A stretch of DNA of 64,000 nt from Nectonema munidae (GCA_030549495.1 JAUIRK010000029.1:222928-286927), one strand, 5' to 3'. Positions 1 through 12,860 are shown, numbered from the stretch's first letter. Translations and numbers: made by a program. Notes: a model not told the origin generated them from the sequence alone.

Positions 1-1096
1 TGTCTTTAAATTTTAATGATATTTCAACAGTTTCTATTATTAGTAACTCTTGTTTAAAATCAATTTGTAATTGGTGTCATCATAACATGCTTTCCCTCAA
101 TTTGAGAAAATATGTCTATATGATTTTCTCTAAAAGATCACTTGACATAAATTTCAATATAACACTCGAAGGATTTAAATTAAGTAGGGTAGATTGTTTT
201 ACTTTTTTAGGAGTAACTTTAACTAGCAATCTTTCATGGTATAAGCATATTTCTTTGTTACATTTAAAAGTGTCTCGACTTCTTGGGACTTTTCGTAAAA
301 TAGATAATTGTCTCACTTTCCTATGTAAAAAACTACTTTACTATGCGTTCATATATCCACACTTCCTGTATTGCAATCTTATATGGGGCTCTTCTTGTTT
401 AACGATGTTAAGAAAATTACATTTATACCAAGGTAAATTCTTCCAGTTTATTAACAGTTCTAATAATACAAATGACTATCTTTCCAGTATTAGTATTTTT
501 GATATCAATGTTTTATCTCATTTAAATTTTTTTATAAATCGTGTTACCAAAATGGATTTCTAAATTCTCTGTTCATACAAAACAATTCCACACATGGCTA
601 CTTCACTCGCTCCAACCTTCTCTTCCATATTCCTGAAGTCAGTGAAAAATCTCTCTTTCGTTCAATACTTCTTAGAACGTTTTTCCTTGTGAATTTCTTT
701 CTTCCCAAGCTTGATCTGCAAAATCGTAAAGGATTCAAAACTTCTTCGCAAGCTTTGTTTTTTACTTGAAGGTGTTCCTAATACAATCACATTTCACAAA
801 TTTATGTTTTATATTCAAATAAATATAAACAAATAAATATATATACATAATACACTATTGTTTACATATATTTTTTTTTATTTTTATTTGTCTGTATCTT
901 TTTATTCTTCTCCGTATTGATATGTCCATCTCACATGAGTTATTGAAATCACGATGAAGTGCCTTTCCTTCCTTTTTCTTCTCTTGTGGTGATGGGCCAT
1001 ATGTTGTGATTTTTTTAATTTTTTTATTGTCAATAGTTTTTCATATTTTGTTTTCTAATTATAAAAATTTCTTCTTCTTCTTCTTCTTCTTCTTCT
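1..1096 (+). mobile_element. 3' end of a non-LTR retrotransposon (LINE)
   Basis: The window opens inside the C-terminal half of a LINE reverse transcriptase (open from about base 3 to 563). Visible motifs are those that follow the RT catalytic core in CR1/Jockey-like elements: SLNLRK, FLGVTL, LSWYKHIS, and a thumb/connection stretch with YYAFIYPHFLYCNLIWG. A second frame at about 566-770 continues the protein (NNSTHGYFTRSN, typical of the LINE tail), so there is one frame break near 563. An AT-rich 3' UTR follows and ends in a TTC microsatellite at about 1070-1096, as expected for a LINE tail. The 5' part lies outside the window. The family (CR1 versus Jockey clade) cannot be settled by eye. 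Confidence 0.85.
1070..1096 (+). repeat. (TTC)n microsatellite tail
   Basis: About nine TTC units end the LINE 3' region. LINEs often terminate in simple repeats of this kind. Confidence 0.85.
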
Positions 1097-1432
1097 TAAT
1101 TAAACCAATTCAAAAAATTTTATATCGAAGAACATATTTTAAAATTTGAATAGAAGATGTTTATTTTTGCAAATAAATATTTATCAAAATCTAAAATGAA
1201 AAAGGGAACAAGTTGTTTACTTTTCAATTTTTTTCAATATTATTTTTTAGATTTTGACATTTTTGAGTTAAAAACAAAATTTTAGCTCTTTTGAAATTGT
1301 ATATGAGAAGAAAGAACGAAAGAAATTTATTAAAGTGAAAAGAAACAAAATTTAAAATATGGTTTCAAAATATGCACACAATTCCTAAAGCACACTAAAG
1401 GCTAATAAAACCATTTAGATGCTAATTTTTTT

Positions 1433-2855
1433 AGATGCTAATATGTGAAGATTAAGTCACTATCAAGATAATTTTATAATTTGAATTAGATTTGTCCATT
1501 GTTTTCATTTTGTGTGAAAGAGGGGGCTTTTAGATGATGAAGTTGAGAATTGTTTGTAATAAAATAATGAAAATCACTAATGATTTCATGAGGAAAACAA
1601 GTTTTGAGCTGGGATTGGTTAATAAATATTTAGATTGAATATCTGTTCATATGTTAATAAAACACGTGATACTGATAAAAAAAAAAGCCTAATATCACCG
1701 AGAAGATTCTCTAATAGAAAATTCTCTTAGAAAGTTTTTTTCGAGGATAGGTTGCAAAAATTAAGTTTTGATAGACCTACCAAGAAGGGATCATCATAGT
1801 ATGAATAAACAAACTACCTACTGTATAAAGTATAGAAAAAATCGCGAAGAGTTTAGGAATCCGGAACAAATTTGTAGCCAAAATGATGTAGGTCTTATCG
1901 AGATACTTAATTTACTGAGAAGTCAAATATTTTGAGTTTCCTTTTGAGTTTCGTAAAGTTGGTTTATTTAATAAATTAAGAAAATAATTAGCAAAGAAAT
2001 ACTGCAAGTAGAATTTATTTTGAAAATTATATATTTGACATTGATTGAAAGGTTTGATTAATTTTATGACATATTTGCTTGATTTTAATAAAAAATTAAA
2101 ATTACCACTAGATTAAACATACTTGAAATGGGTATATAATTGTAAATTTTTTATACGTATTTCAATTAAAATTTTATTTTAGACATGAGCTAGTATATTT
2201 AAATTATTTTTTAGATAGGTTTGATTGGTTTTCATTAAAAAAATGAAGATCACCACTAAATTCAGCACACTTCAAAATGGGTATATACTATTTATGTGTA
2301 TTAAGCTTTTTATAAGTACTTCAATAAAAAATTTGATTTTGATATGAGCTGTCATATTTAAATTATTTTTTGGACAGGTTTAATTGGTTTTCATAAAAAT
2401 GAAGATCACCACTAAATTTAGTACACTTCAAAATGGGTGTAGTGTAATAAGCTTTGTATAAGTACTTCAATAAAAATTTTGATTTTGACATGAGCTGTCA
2501 TATCTAAATAATTTTTTAGACAGGTTGCTTTTTATAAAAAATGAAGATCACTATTTCAATAAAAAATTATTGTTAACATGAGCTGGCATGTTAAAGCGAT
2601 TTATTTGTCAGGTTTGATTAATTTTCATTAAAAATGAACATCACAATTAAATTTGGAATACTTGAAAATGGGTATATAATATATACGTCATACGTGTATA
2701 ATACTTTTTAAAGTATTTCAATAAAAATTTTAATTTTGACATGAGCTGTCATATTCAAATCGTTTTTTGAACGATTTGATTGATTTACATAAAAAAATGA
2801 AGTACTCAACTTGACATACTTAAAAATGGGTATTTTTTACACATATTTTTATTTT
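1433..2855. repeat. Composite repeat with internal ~160-bp tandem array (copy 1)
   Basis: A non-repeated head of about 500 bp (1433-1990) is followed by roughly five diverged monomers of about 145-167 bp. Each monomer has the landmarks CAGGTTTGATT, ATGAAGATCACCACTAAATT, AAAATGGGTATATA, TACTTCAATAAAAA and ATGAGCTGTCAT. Phases start near 2050, 2218, 2377, 2522, 2610 (shortened) and 2775. The same head followed by the same monomers recurs at 50690-51195, so head and array move or duplicate together. No ORF is present. The arrangement resembles non-autonomous elements with internal minisatellites, but I cannot identify termini. Confidence 0.75.
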
Positions 2856-2859
2856 TTAA

Positions 2860-4140
2860 TTTATCTTTTTTTTCATTGTTTTTCATAAAAAATCAATATA
2901 ATTGTAAAAATCTTTAAATTATAAGGAAAGCAAAGGGCCTAACCTCCCCCCCACCCCCTTTGATTTTGCCTTCAAAACTTCAAAAATTTTGTAACATTTC
3001 TCTTTTGATGTTGAAATTAATTTAGATTATATCAAAAATTCTCATCAATGTATTTAAAAAACATTGTTCACTTTTTTGTGGTCTCAATCATACTTGCGCA
3101 TACTTATCATAATTATTTTTATTCCATTGAAAAAAATAATAATTTTTCCAAAGAAATTATTCTCAATACCAAATTTAAAAAAATCACCATTACATAATGG
3201 TAAAAGCAAAGAGTTAGATACATATTTGAACTTGAAATTTGAGAGATTTTATAAGCATGTCGTCAGGGAAAAGTAACCATTTTTTAGTAAAAAAATTTTT
3301 GAAAAGGATTATAGAAAAAATTCATCCTAGAATGCATGCAATAATAAAAAAAGATGGACAAAAGCAATTTTTCATAAATTTCGTTTAAAAAAATATAAAA
3401 GAAGTGATACTGAATGGTCATCAAAATTGTAGTAAACATATAATGTAAGAGGCTAAAGAAACGCTGCTATATATACGAATATATTTAGATAGACTTTACT
3501 ACACTTCTCTTTCTCCCATTCTCTCCTATTTTTCCTTTTAGTCTGAAGAAGTTTTGAAGAAGCGAAATATTACAAAGTTGTCACTTTTCACTAACATGAC
3601 AAAAAGCACACTCTATTTCTTGAGAACTCATGCATGTTTTTAATATTACTGAAACATTAATGATTTTTAATTTAAAACTATTAAATAACGCCTTTGATAA
3701 AAGCTTATTACTTGTATCGTAATAATATTTACAAAAGTGTAGGATATTGAGGTTTACTCTTTTCGTTGTTTAATTCACTTTCCAATTTTCACTGAATATC
3801 ACAAAATGTGAATATATTTTAATGTTCTTTAGGGTAATTTTGGGTGAAGTAAAATATTATTGGAACTAATAAGCCTGCGTCCTTTAATATTATAAATTGA
3901 ACAAAAAACTTTATTAAGTTCACTTAACTAATCCATAAGTAAAACTCATATCCGATTTTATAAATCACTTTTAGACAAAGAAATCAACTTCAAAAATAAT
4001 ACTAACTTTGGAATACGATTCTATCCTTTTCACTGAAAGTATTGATAAATTTAAATCAATTTGATTAACTCAATGATTAACTTAAGGCACTAACCTAATA
4101 TTTAGTTATATATATATATTAAGATTCGAGTTGAATGCTA
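2860..4140. other. No gene seen
   Basis: AT-rich non-coding sequence with a short C-rich tract at about 2945-2960. Short open frames here have no recognisable motif. Confidence 0.6.
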
Positions 4141-4145
4141 TATAT

Positions 4146-4822
4146 CATTGGTTCCCAAACTATAGGCCATGTCCCCTGGGGGGCATAAAGCAAAATTTAA
4201 GGTGCCATAATCTGAGGCTATGCATAAATAAAACCAGAGGAGTTTAGCGGGTAGATGAAGTTTGAAACTGAATCTCTCCCAGTTTTTTGGTCATCAATGG
4301 CAGCTTGATATCAAAATTTATGTGACTTAGCTTTTCGCCAACTTCTACCATTTTCATCAACTTATTCTTGTGAGGCTGCCTTCTCTCAACTACTGTACAT
4401 TAAAACGAAATATCCCAACAGACTTGAAGTGAAGCATGACCCACGTTGTGCTTTAAGTGAAACAAAACCAAGAATCAAGAAGCTTGTCGTTAATCTGCAA
4501 CATCACCCTTCACACCGAGTAGAATTGTCTCTTGTACACTAGAGCTTACAATGTTATCAAATTTGTAAGATTCAAAGATTAAATCACAGAGCGTAGGATT
4601 AATAAACTTTTTCCATCCACTGGATTTTCTATGTTTCCTTCTTTTTTTGCTTATTCTTGAAACACCTTTTAGCAAATGCCCTTTTTAATTAATCTTATGA
4701 TTATAATTGTTAGATACTAGTAGACAGTCACGGTATTCACCCGCTATGATTGTTGCGGGGGCCATAGACAAGGGTCATGTATGAAAAGTGGGTAACGATT
4801 AGAAAAAGTTTGGGAACCTCCT
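4146..4822 (+). mobile_element. Internally deleted hAT element (ZBED5/FAM200-type)
   Basis: The ends are inverted copies of GGTTCCCAAACT (about 4150-4161 and, reversed, 4808-4819), a typical hAT terminal sequence. Between them, at about 4360-4505 on the + strand, is the hAT C-terminal dimerisation region: TYSCEAAFSQLLYIKTKY, NRLEVKHD, ALSETKPRIKKL. This matches the ending of ZBED5/FAM200-like hAT transposases. The catalytic region and BED finger are absent, so this is a non-autonomous or decayed copy of about 0.68 kb. It is related in type to the larger copy at 20894-22741. Confidence 0.85.
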
Positions 4823-4929
4823 TTGCATACACTGAAAACTAATTTATTTTCAATATATATTTATTTATACACAACTTATCATGATTGTGATAATATTGAA
4901 GAGAAATATAATTGATCATAATTATAAAA

Positions 4930-5030
4930 TAGATGATAATCATGATGATGATGTGATGATTGGGAGTGGATGATGATGAAGAAGAAGATGATGATGATAA
5001 ATGAGGATGATGATGATAATGATGAGAGTT
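4930..5030. repeat. GAT/GATGAA-rich microsatellite
   Basis: Imperfect run of gatgat, gatgaa and gataat units. Confidence 0.8.
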
Positions 5031-5401
5031 GCGGATTATAAAAGTAATGATGAAATTCAGAAAACCAGTAAAATTAAATTGGCTTATGTAAACTGTAAAA
5101 ATTGGTATTTCCTTTTAATCCAAACCATATGGTAGAGATAAAATATGGTAAAGATGTAGAAGATATTGATCCCTATGATTTGCACATATACTTGTCAAAC
5201 GAATCAGGTCTATCTTCTTTTATACACTTCATTTTATCACTTCAATTCGCTCACGTAACTTTTATTAAATTTACAAGCTTCAAGATAAAAACAAGGAATG
5301 TTATTAAATCCATTTTTTATACAAATGTAAACTTATAAAAATAATCTTACCTATCGTATTTTAATTTAATGTATAGCGTTACTCTTTATATAAATTGAAG
5401 T

Positions 5402-5475
5402 GTGAGTAAGGATGCTTGTCTAGATGTCTGTCTTTCCAAAATAATGGGTTCGAATCCAGTATCTTCATTACTCAT
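5402..5475 (+). repeat. tRNA-like SINE head (putative)
   Basis: A perfect polymerase III B box, GGTTCGAATCC, lies at 5447-5457. The upstream part, GTGAGTAAGGATGCTTG, is similar to the head of the minus-strand copy near 8665-8740 (GTGAGTACGGTTGGTT). The A-to-B spacing of about 38 nt and the poor cloverleaf argue against a functional tRNA and for a tRNA-derived SINE fragment. The body and tail of the SINE are not delimited. Confidence 0.4.
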
Positions 5476-5479
5476 AGTT

Positions 5480-7075
5480 CACTCAGTAACGTTGCAATAT
5501 TTGTTCACACAATTTAAAAAATGCAGCTCTTTAATGAAGAACTAAATTTTTTCAATTTTGGATTAAGTTAAGGTGAATTTATATAAATTATGTTTTTTTA
5601 CAAATATTTTATCAAACAAATAATACATAAACTATTCATAAATTTCGTCATTTTGATTTTTTCACAAGGCAATGTTCTTTTTAACTATTCGTTAAACCCG
5701 GTTTCGTTAATCTGCATCCTTCTGTATCCGTAAACAAATAAACCTTTTTATCTAAAAGTTTTTTCTTCTCTTTTCAGCTTTGAATGAGAAACATAAACAT
5801 TTTTTTAGTAAAAATAATTGAGCATTAAATGTTTTTGGTAAAATATTTCAGTTATATTTGTAGCTTTTCAGTAATATGATTATATTAACTCGTTATAATT
5901 TGACATCAAAATCATCGTTTTTTTCATAATCTGAATAATTTCCTTATCAGAATAATTTTTTTCAATATTGTGTTCGGATTAAGAAGGTTTGACTGTATTT
6001 TATTAATACCCTTTGTTTATGTGTGGTTTTTTACCGAAATTAAGCGAAATAACCCGAAATCAACAAAAAATCTTGTCATAACTTTCCAAAATCTTAATTA
6101 TTTTGTATATAAATTAAAAATAATAGGATGTATTTCAATGTTTTAAGCTATATTTAAAATGGAAAATAAAGTTTTTTATTTTTGATTTTTTCCAAATGAA
6201 TTTTTTGATTTTAAATTCTAATTACTTAAAAACATTGAAATAAAAGTTACTTAAAAAATTAATATATCGAAATTTTTTTAAACAATTTCCATTTATTTCG
6301 TTTTTTTCAAATCAATATAAGTCAATAAAAGTAATAACTGATTAACTAAACTAATACTCCACATGGATAAATCAGTGTTTCGGCTAAGCTTTTTCGGCGC
6401 TCCATATTAAACTTAATACTCCACCATGAATAAATGTTTCACGATGACAGTTGGATACCTTGACTTCTGTCACTCTAAAAAATGACACGACATTAAAGAT
6501 AAAAGTCATGGGCTTAAAAATGAAATCTTTTGTCCTAGTACCTATAGTTGAATCCTTTCCCATATATAACAGCCTCAATGCTAGATTATATATACTCGTC
6601 AAATTTTTCTTTAAATGTTTAATAGAGTTGAATCGTTACTGCTTTTACAGCACTTTTTTATCGTTTTTTTTAGTTTATCATAACGATAACGATAACAAAA
6701 AATAAACCGAAATATCGTTATTTTAATTCTAAGGTATGTAAGCACACTTACTCTACTATAATTCAACTAGTTTTCGTTATCGTTAACTTCACAATTTTTG
6801 TAATCATTTTTTGAATATTTATTGCTACAAAATAATAAAACATATATTTAATTTATATAAAATCGCAAAATGCAAGAGTATGAAATAGCTTTGAAATATG
6901 CTTTGTTTTTATGTAGGAAAATTTTAAAATTTCATTCAACAATGCTGACTGAAAGTAAACTATTGAAAATAAGATATATATTAGTCTGGCAAGAGAAAGT
7001 ATGTTTCGGGTATTGCTGATCTATTTTATATACTATTTATTGATATTTTATCTTCTTTCGTGGTCTTGTTAGAGC
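5480..7075. other. No gene seen
   Basis: Very AT-rich. The open frames between 6384 and 6705 overlap on opposite strands and show no domain, and I see no repeat boundaries. Confidence 0.55.
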
Positions 7076-7615
7076 TAGGTTGGCCAAACTTTACACCCTT
7101 AAGAGGTCGCGTGGTATAGTATAATGGGCCATTCTTAAAATAGCAAACAATTTTAAAGAACAGAACAATATGTTCTTTGTTCATATTTAAAAAAAATAAA
7201 TATTAAATTTTATTGAAAAATTATTGATTCAGCCTTGTAGCCTATCATTTTAAAGGTAAATTTTTTAAACACCTGTAAGTAAATTAAAAATTTTGTTTTA
7301 AAAATAATTAACACATTTACCTTTATTATGCACTTGAAAGAATAAATATTTTAAATGAAAAGTAATTTCATTCTCTAAAATTTTAAATATTAAAACTCAC
7401 TGTCAAGATTAAAACAGGAGAAAGAAAAAGTAAGCAATTATCGTGAAAGTTGTTTGAATGGTATTATGATCGTATAGTTTTAATATTTAAAGTTTTACAG
7501 TCAATAAAAATTTTTTGAATCAATGGTAGCAAATGAATGAGTAATCAGCTGAAAAATTTTTATCTCAACGACCCGCATAAAAACACTTGCAGGGCCCATA
7601 CGGAGTTTGGCCATT
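7076..7615. mobile_element. hAT-like MITE
   Basis: The ends are inverted: TTGGCCAAACTTTAC near 7080 and, reversed, ATGGCCAAACTCCGT near 7615. TGGCCAAACT just inside the end is common in hAT family termini. The interior (about 530 bp) is AT-rich and non-coding. A clear 8-bp target duplication was not found. Confidence 0.55.
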
Positions 7616-7763
7616 AATAATATGTAAAAGTGTACATGATCAATTGAAAAGGTGATTTCTTACGCGAGCAATTACATTTCTTATCTTTATATATTCAAAT
7701 TCATTGAAAATAGTTATTCAGATTTTTGGTATAAAATTTTAGAAAGAAAAAAAAGGTTGAAAA

Positions 7764-7934
7764 ATGCATGGAATGAGAAAGCCGAGTGTGAATATTTCGA
7801 GGCAAAGCTTTGTGACTGGCGCCCTGTTGAAGCCGAAAGAGAGCAGCAACATCATAAATCTCGCATTGTTTGTCTTGCTCATGGGCTTGATCGTGTTTTT
7901 AGCCATCCTTTACATGGTGTGGAAGAATATTTAA
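7764..7934 (+). CDS. Putative 56-aa single-pass membrane micropeptide
   Basis: ATG at 7764 opens a 56-codon frame ending in TAA at 7932-7934. A second in-frame ATG at 7773 is an alternative start. Residues 1-28 are polar and basic with several Ser/Lys (KPSVNISRQS, LLKPKESS). Residues 30-53 form one strongly hydrophobic helix (NLALFVLLMGLIVFLAILYM) capped by VWKNI, so a single-pass protein with a short basic N-terminal side is predicted. The reading frame is richer in G/C than its surroundings. A good AATAAA lies at 8005-8010. A possible splice acceptor (ATTTTAG, about 7734-7740) precedes the ATG, so this could be a last exon. I do not recognise the family. A longer frame overlaps it (7652-7951) but looks random. 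Confidence 0.5.
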   Translation: MHGMRKPSVNISRQSFVTGALLKPKESSNIINLALFVLLMGLIVFLAILYMVWKNI

Positions 7935-8004
7935 AAATTTCGTGTCGATAATAATAATCAGTGGACTTCTCTATCTACCTCATATAAGAAATGTGTTTTG
8001 CTTG

Positions 8005-8010
8005 AATAAA
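8005..8010 (+). promoter_or_regulatory. AATAAA polyadenylation signal
   Basis: AATAAA 70 bp after the stop of the small membrane-peptide ORF. Confidence 0.45.
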
Positions 8011-8559
8011 TATTTGATACTTCTTTTTTAACAGAATTTTCATAATGGTTAATCAAGATAACTCATTGCTGTCAATCACCTTTTGTATTTTATTTGATTG
8101 GATGCTTATAGGAGACGCATGTAAAACATTTTAATGGATATTTTATTTTAATATGTAAAAATGGTTCATATCGAAAAAGATTTTAGCTCAAATTACTTAA
8201 ACTAAATATTTTTCTGTACATATATTGCGAAAGGGGTGCAAAACAGCCTCCTAAAATTTATAATATTGAAATTTACGAAATGAAAACATTTTTGTTATAA
8301 GAAGAATTAATTTAATACAAAAAATAACTATCATAAGTCAAAAAATATTTCAAAAACTTAAACTTATTTTTAGAAATTTTTTACCCAAGCTTTTACACAA
8401 GGTTCGAATTCGACGCCTTGACTTTTCTAGTGTTAATGAGAAAAGTATATCCAATGACAGATTTGGGCATATTCAGTCACGAAAATCTTGTTTATAAGAT
8501 TCCTCTTTTATAAACGTGTGTATGTATCAATGCTTAGCTTATATGCAAAATCTAGCTAC

Positions 8560-8740
8560 ATGATTTCAAAAAACGAAGAAAGAATATATAGGTAACGGTA
8601 CAGTAGGGTGTTTTCATCGAGAAGGCACAATTGTGCCCCTTGTATCGAACTATGAAGGAAGTAAGCTTGATACGGAATCGAAGCCAAGACCTGGAGTTAT
8701 CGAAACCCAGTATCTAACCAACCGTACTCACGTCCCCTAT
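8560..8740 (-). repeat. tRNA-derived SINE (putative)
   Basis: On the minus strand, GTGAGTACGGTTGGTTAGAT (near 8732-8712) resembles a tRNA A box. GGCTTCGATTCC (8685-8674) resembles a B box about 42 nt further on. That order and spacing are right for an internal pol III promoter. The head resembles the one at 5402-5475, suggesting one family. The body appears to run to about 8560. Confidence 0.5.
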
Positions 8741-8744
8741 ATAG

Positions 8745-11620
8745 AAAAATAAATATTTCAGAGACTATATTTATAAGAATTCATTGATCAAATAATCAAA
8801 AAAAAAAATAAACGATTTACTTGAAAAAAGAAAAAAGTCAAATTATAAATATAAATAATTATAATATAATCCTCTTAGATTCTCGAAGATGAGCATCTTA
8901 TTTATATACAAATCTATATAAGAGTTTATACACATCTTTTCAAAGAAACTTGCTACACTTTTAAACGGAACATGCTGATTCTTATTATTTTTGCTTTGAA
9001 ATTTTAATTCCTTGCTATGTTCCTTTTTCGATTTGACAAATTGCATATAATTTCTCATAATATTTCTGTCGAGCAAATTCGATTTGAGCGATTTAATTAA
9101 AATAACTAAATTTGGATTTCAAAAACAAATACGAAGATTTATTTTTCTTCTTAAAAATTATTTTGTTTAATAATTTTCATAATTTTACATATAACTTTTT
9201 ACATAATTTTTTTTTACATATTTTACATTTTTTTTTTACATATTTTACATATAGCTTTTTTCATAATTTTACATATTTAAAAAATTGACTATATATAGTT
9301 ATTAAATTAATTCAACTTAAAATGGGCGTTTCTATGACTTCTCTAAATAATATTAAATGGTAGAAAATTAAAAGTAAGTCATTATTAGGCACTATAAATT
9401 ATGTATAGGTTCTAAAAAATAAGTTAAAATATGCTATTATCTACGTTCAAATTTGCTTCTTGAAATAATTCTGAAGGAAACTACTAGCTCGTAATGCTTC
9501 AAAAAGAAACAGAATATTTACCGCAAGAAAGCTTTAGAGATAAAAAAGAAATATATCGAGATTTTTAGTAAAAACCATATCAAAATCATTTTAAAAGCCT
9601 TTAAACACTATAAATCTGTGAAATCTCCAGGAAAAATTATATAAAAAAACTATTGAAAGAAAAAAACTTACCGTAGGCAACAGAGAGATATACCGAAAGA
9701 TATCCAAGGTATATTAATTTTTTTTCGCTATAAGTTTTTATCATTCAATAGTTTTTTTTAATAATTTTCAATGCAGATTTGAAAGATTTATTGTTTTTAA
9801 AGATTTTTAACGGTTTTTTGAAGCTCTTTACTAAAAATTTCTATATCATTAGAGTTTTGATATCTTCCTGTCTGGTAAAAAATCTGACCCTTCGAAAGGA
9901 AGGAAACAAAGAATTTTAGTTACAAAAAAATCAGCACTAAAATTTGTGCATCAATAGAAGTAGATTTTATTAAAAGAAATGCTTGATAAATAAGTTAGGT
10001 AAATTATGCACATTTTGTGTGTTTAAAAAATTAATTAATAATTATTTTTTTAACCTTCTTTTGAATTATAGATAACATTGCAAAAACAAATCTCTCCTTT
10101 TTCACTATATATATTAATTATATATGTAAATAACTGCCTTACGAGTTGCGATTGAAGAGAAAGCTGACATTTCTTTTACAAAAAATGAAAAGGTTTATTG
10201 AATTTTGAACTAATAGACTAACTAACGTCTAACACAGCTTGTTTGCAATACAATTAGGGGAAAGGATTACTTCTTATCACACGACTTCATAGCTAGTATG
10301 TCTTGGATAAACCAATCTGTTACACCAAATATTAAAAAAGAAAGAAAGAGTCCTAAAAGGCAATTTTGCTTTTTGTATAAATTGAATCTATAGCATTAAG
10401 TATATGGGTTATTTGGCCTTGGATGAACGTTTCATGTTTGTTACACAATAAAAATTGCTTATCCAAGAAAATTCTTTCCTATTTTTGTGGGCTGCAATTA
10501 TAAAACACCCTCATTTGGGTTGGTATGGAGGTGTGGTTGAACGAGACAAACAGTAATTCATTGCATTTCCACGGATCTAGCAGAATGATTGAGCGATACA
10601 TATAAATAATATTGAAACTCGTCTTAGTTTTACAACGTTGTATCTTTATGATCTTTTCAATCTAAGTGCAGTGTGAGGAAAGTTCAGAGTCTCGCTTTGA
10701 AGTATCACGTAGAAATTCAATCGAGGACATAGCAAATATTGGTACTGGCAAAAAAACTTGATTTTGGACAGAATGCTATCACATGTCTCTAACATATGGG
10801 CTATTCGTTCTCTATTCCTTTCTCTGCCACACATAATTCCCAACTCATTGAAGCGTCACATGATAAATCATTCTAGTATAATACAATATTTTATTTTGTT
10901 CACTATGATTTATCCAGTATCATAATGATGGGGTGATTGATATTTAAGATCCTCCCTCCCACCACACAGATCCTCCCATTGCCCCATTTACCTCCATACA
11001 ATTTTAAGCTCAATGAGATTTAATATGATTTTTTGAAAAAAGAGTTCAACTTCAGATCGGTGAGATGAATGAACTAATATTGCGTCCGCAAGTCTAGATG
11101 AGAGCGTATCAACCGTTTTACCTTGACCCAACCTTGATATTTATTAAATCTTTCAAGAAACCTACAATACACAAAAAATATTTCATTTGAGTATCTTTTT
11201 TTATCACAGTGTTTGCAATTGAAGAAAAAGACAAATAGATTCAAGACAAAAATGAATTTTAAAATTTCTTTATATTATTTCTCCAAAAAAATATTTTTAT
11301 TGTAAAATCAAATTTTTTATTATTAAATTAATTTATTTCACTTTAATCAACATTTTATTACATCCTTAAATTATTTTAGAATGCTTTGTGATTTAAAATA
11401 GATTTTTGTTCATATTTTATAAATTCATTTATATATTTTGTCTTGGGATATTTTCAGAAAAAATTTATCATAAAAAAATTTATAAAATCATCCAGATAAT
11501 AGTCAATTTTTCTAGATTCACGTTAACACGTAGTCAAGATGTTTTTGGAGCGAGTTGATTGTAAACCGAAAAGAATATTGACCTTAGATATGATATCCGT
11601 TTCTTTAACCAATTAAATTG
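8745..11620. other. No gene seen; low-complexity AT-rich DNA
   Basis: Long non-coding stretch. At 9180-9275 there is a degenerate run of TTTTACATAT units. Short frames at 8843-9076 and 10646-10843 carry no recognisable motif. Confidence 0.55.
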
Positions 11621-11624
11621 CATC

Positions 11625-11705
11625 TACATTAGACGTGGTCTAAAAAAATTCGTTCGCCTAAAAGTGGGTCTCTCAGTTGACTAATATACAGCTCGCGAAA
11701 GGATA
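11625..11705. repeat. ~75-bp direct repeat, copy 1
   Basis: Shares GTCTAAAAA, GGTCTCTCAGTT and TATACAGC(T/C)(C/T)GCGAAA with 14455-14530 in the same orientation. The two copies flank the decayed piggyBac region, about 2.8 kb apart. Confidence 0.6.
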
Positions 11706-12039
11706 TTTAACAACAAGTTAACCCATTAAATCAATCCCAAAAACATAATTCTTTTCTCAAACACAACCTTTACTACAAAGAATATATCTTCTTTTAAATA
11801 TATATTAGTTATAAAATTATAAAAAGAAACTTTTTAATAGAAAAAAAATTTATGACTCCTAAGGGAGTCATTGGGATAATAAAAAAAATATTGCAAAAAC
11901 TGCCTCTTTTTTATTTATAAACAAAAATAGATTAAATTGGATTTTGTATTTTTTTTGCATAAAAACATCTTCAAGTTTTACAAAGGTTGTGGTTGATAGG
12001 ATGTGTTATATCAACTCTAATTTCATATAGCTTGATTCG

Positions 12040-12860
12040 CTTCTTCCTCCTCTTCGACCCAAACCCAAATTTTAAAAGGGTTTGGATTTTTTAAGAAAGA
12101 TTTGCACAACTTCTCTTCTCAAATCTTTATTACATATATTGGAGTTAATTGTTATCTGGAAAGTCTCCAAGAATAAACATAAGCTATATTATTTACGTTT
12201 ATTATCAAAGGCCAATACCATTTCTTGCTGTTATTTCTGACCTTTCATAAAGCTGTACACCTATCATTCCTTTTTTATAAGGCTTGATATTATGTGGCCG
12301 ACTGATTTTAATTTACCAACTTCTTTTTTCTATCCTTCAATTTTAGCTAAAAGAAAAGTGCTTTCAGAATTACTATAAAGATATAGTAACTAGAGAACCA
12401 TCTTTCCATTTCTTATTTCTACACGTTCACTAGCAAAATGTTCAAATAAAACTTCTTTCTTATTTAAATTTTTTTTTAGAAATAGACATCTGCATGTTCT
12501 GTTTTCTTTTACAGTTTCTGTTGTTCTAATATTCATTTATAAAAATAAAAAAAGTAAAAAATTTATCAAAATAAAGCGAAGTTTAGTTGGATTAGGGCAA
12601 TTAAAAACCATTTTTAACTATACTTGTGTATTGAGTTCTTCTTTAGTTAGAGCATTTACCTTTGCCTTCATATATTTCAAGTTTATCGCGATTTTTTAAG
12701 CAAGTTATCTGCGCAAGGAAAACATTTTTGCATTTCCTGAAATCGATTTCTATACATTGTAGAAAAATATATTGGACACTCTATGTGTTTTTGACGGCTC
12801 CAGTAATCTCTTTCAGATGTTCTAATGTTATATCCTGTTAAAAAACAAAGCGTACAAAAT
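12040..12860 (-). pseudogene. Decayed piggyBac transposase
   Basis: Minus-strand conceptual fragments appear in the order expected for a piggyBac transposase. The first, at about 12825-12695, is RDYWS followed by STMYRNRFQEMQKCFPCADN (the DYWS...RF..I...F.D block). The second, at about 12525-12480, is VKENRTCR. The third, at about 12235-12155, is KKWYWPLIINVNNIAYVYSW, which matches the family's KWWWPLF...I.NAW.LY motif near the C-terminus. Frames change several times and stops interrupt the reading, so it is an old inactive copy. A TTAACCC string at about 11727-11733 could be one end, but the other was not found. Confidence 0.6.

Noticed and set aside
4490-4675. 61-codon minus-strand frame in the hAT remnant
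   Set aside because: Antisense to and just downstream of the hAT dimerisation codons; no motif.
5402-5475. Functional tRNA gene
   Set aside because: Good B box but the cloverleaf is too short and poorly paired; kept only as a SINE head.
7652-7951. 99-codon open frame overlapping the micropeptide
   Set aside because: Starts without ATG, has no hydrophobic or domain pattern, and the 56-codon frame inside it has much better coding character.
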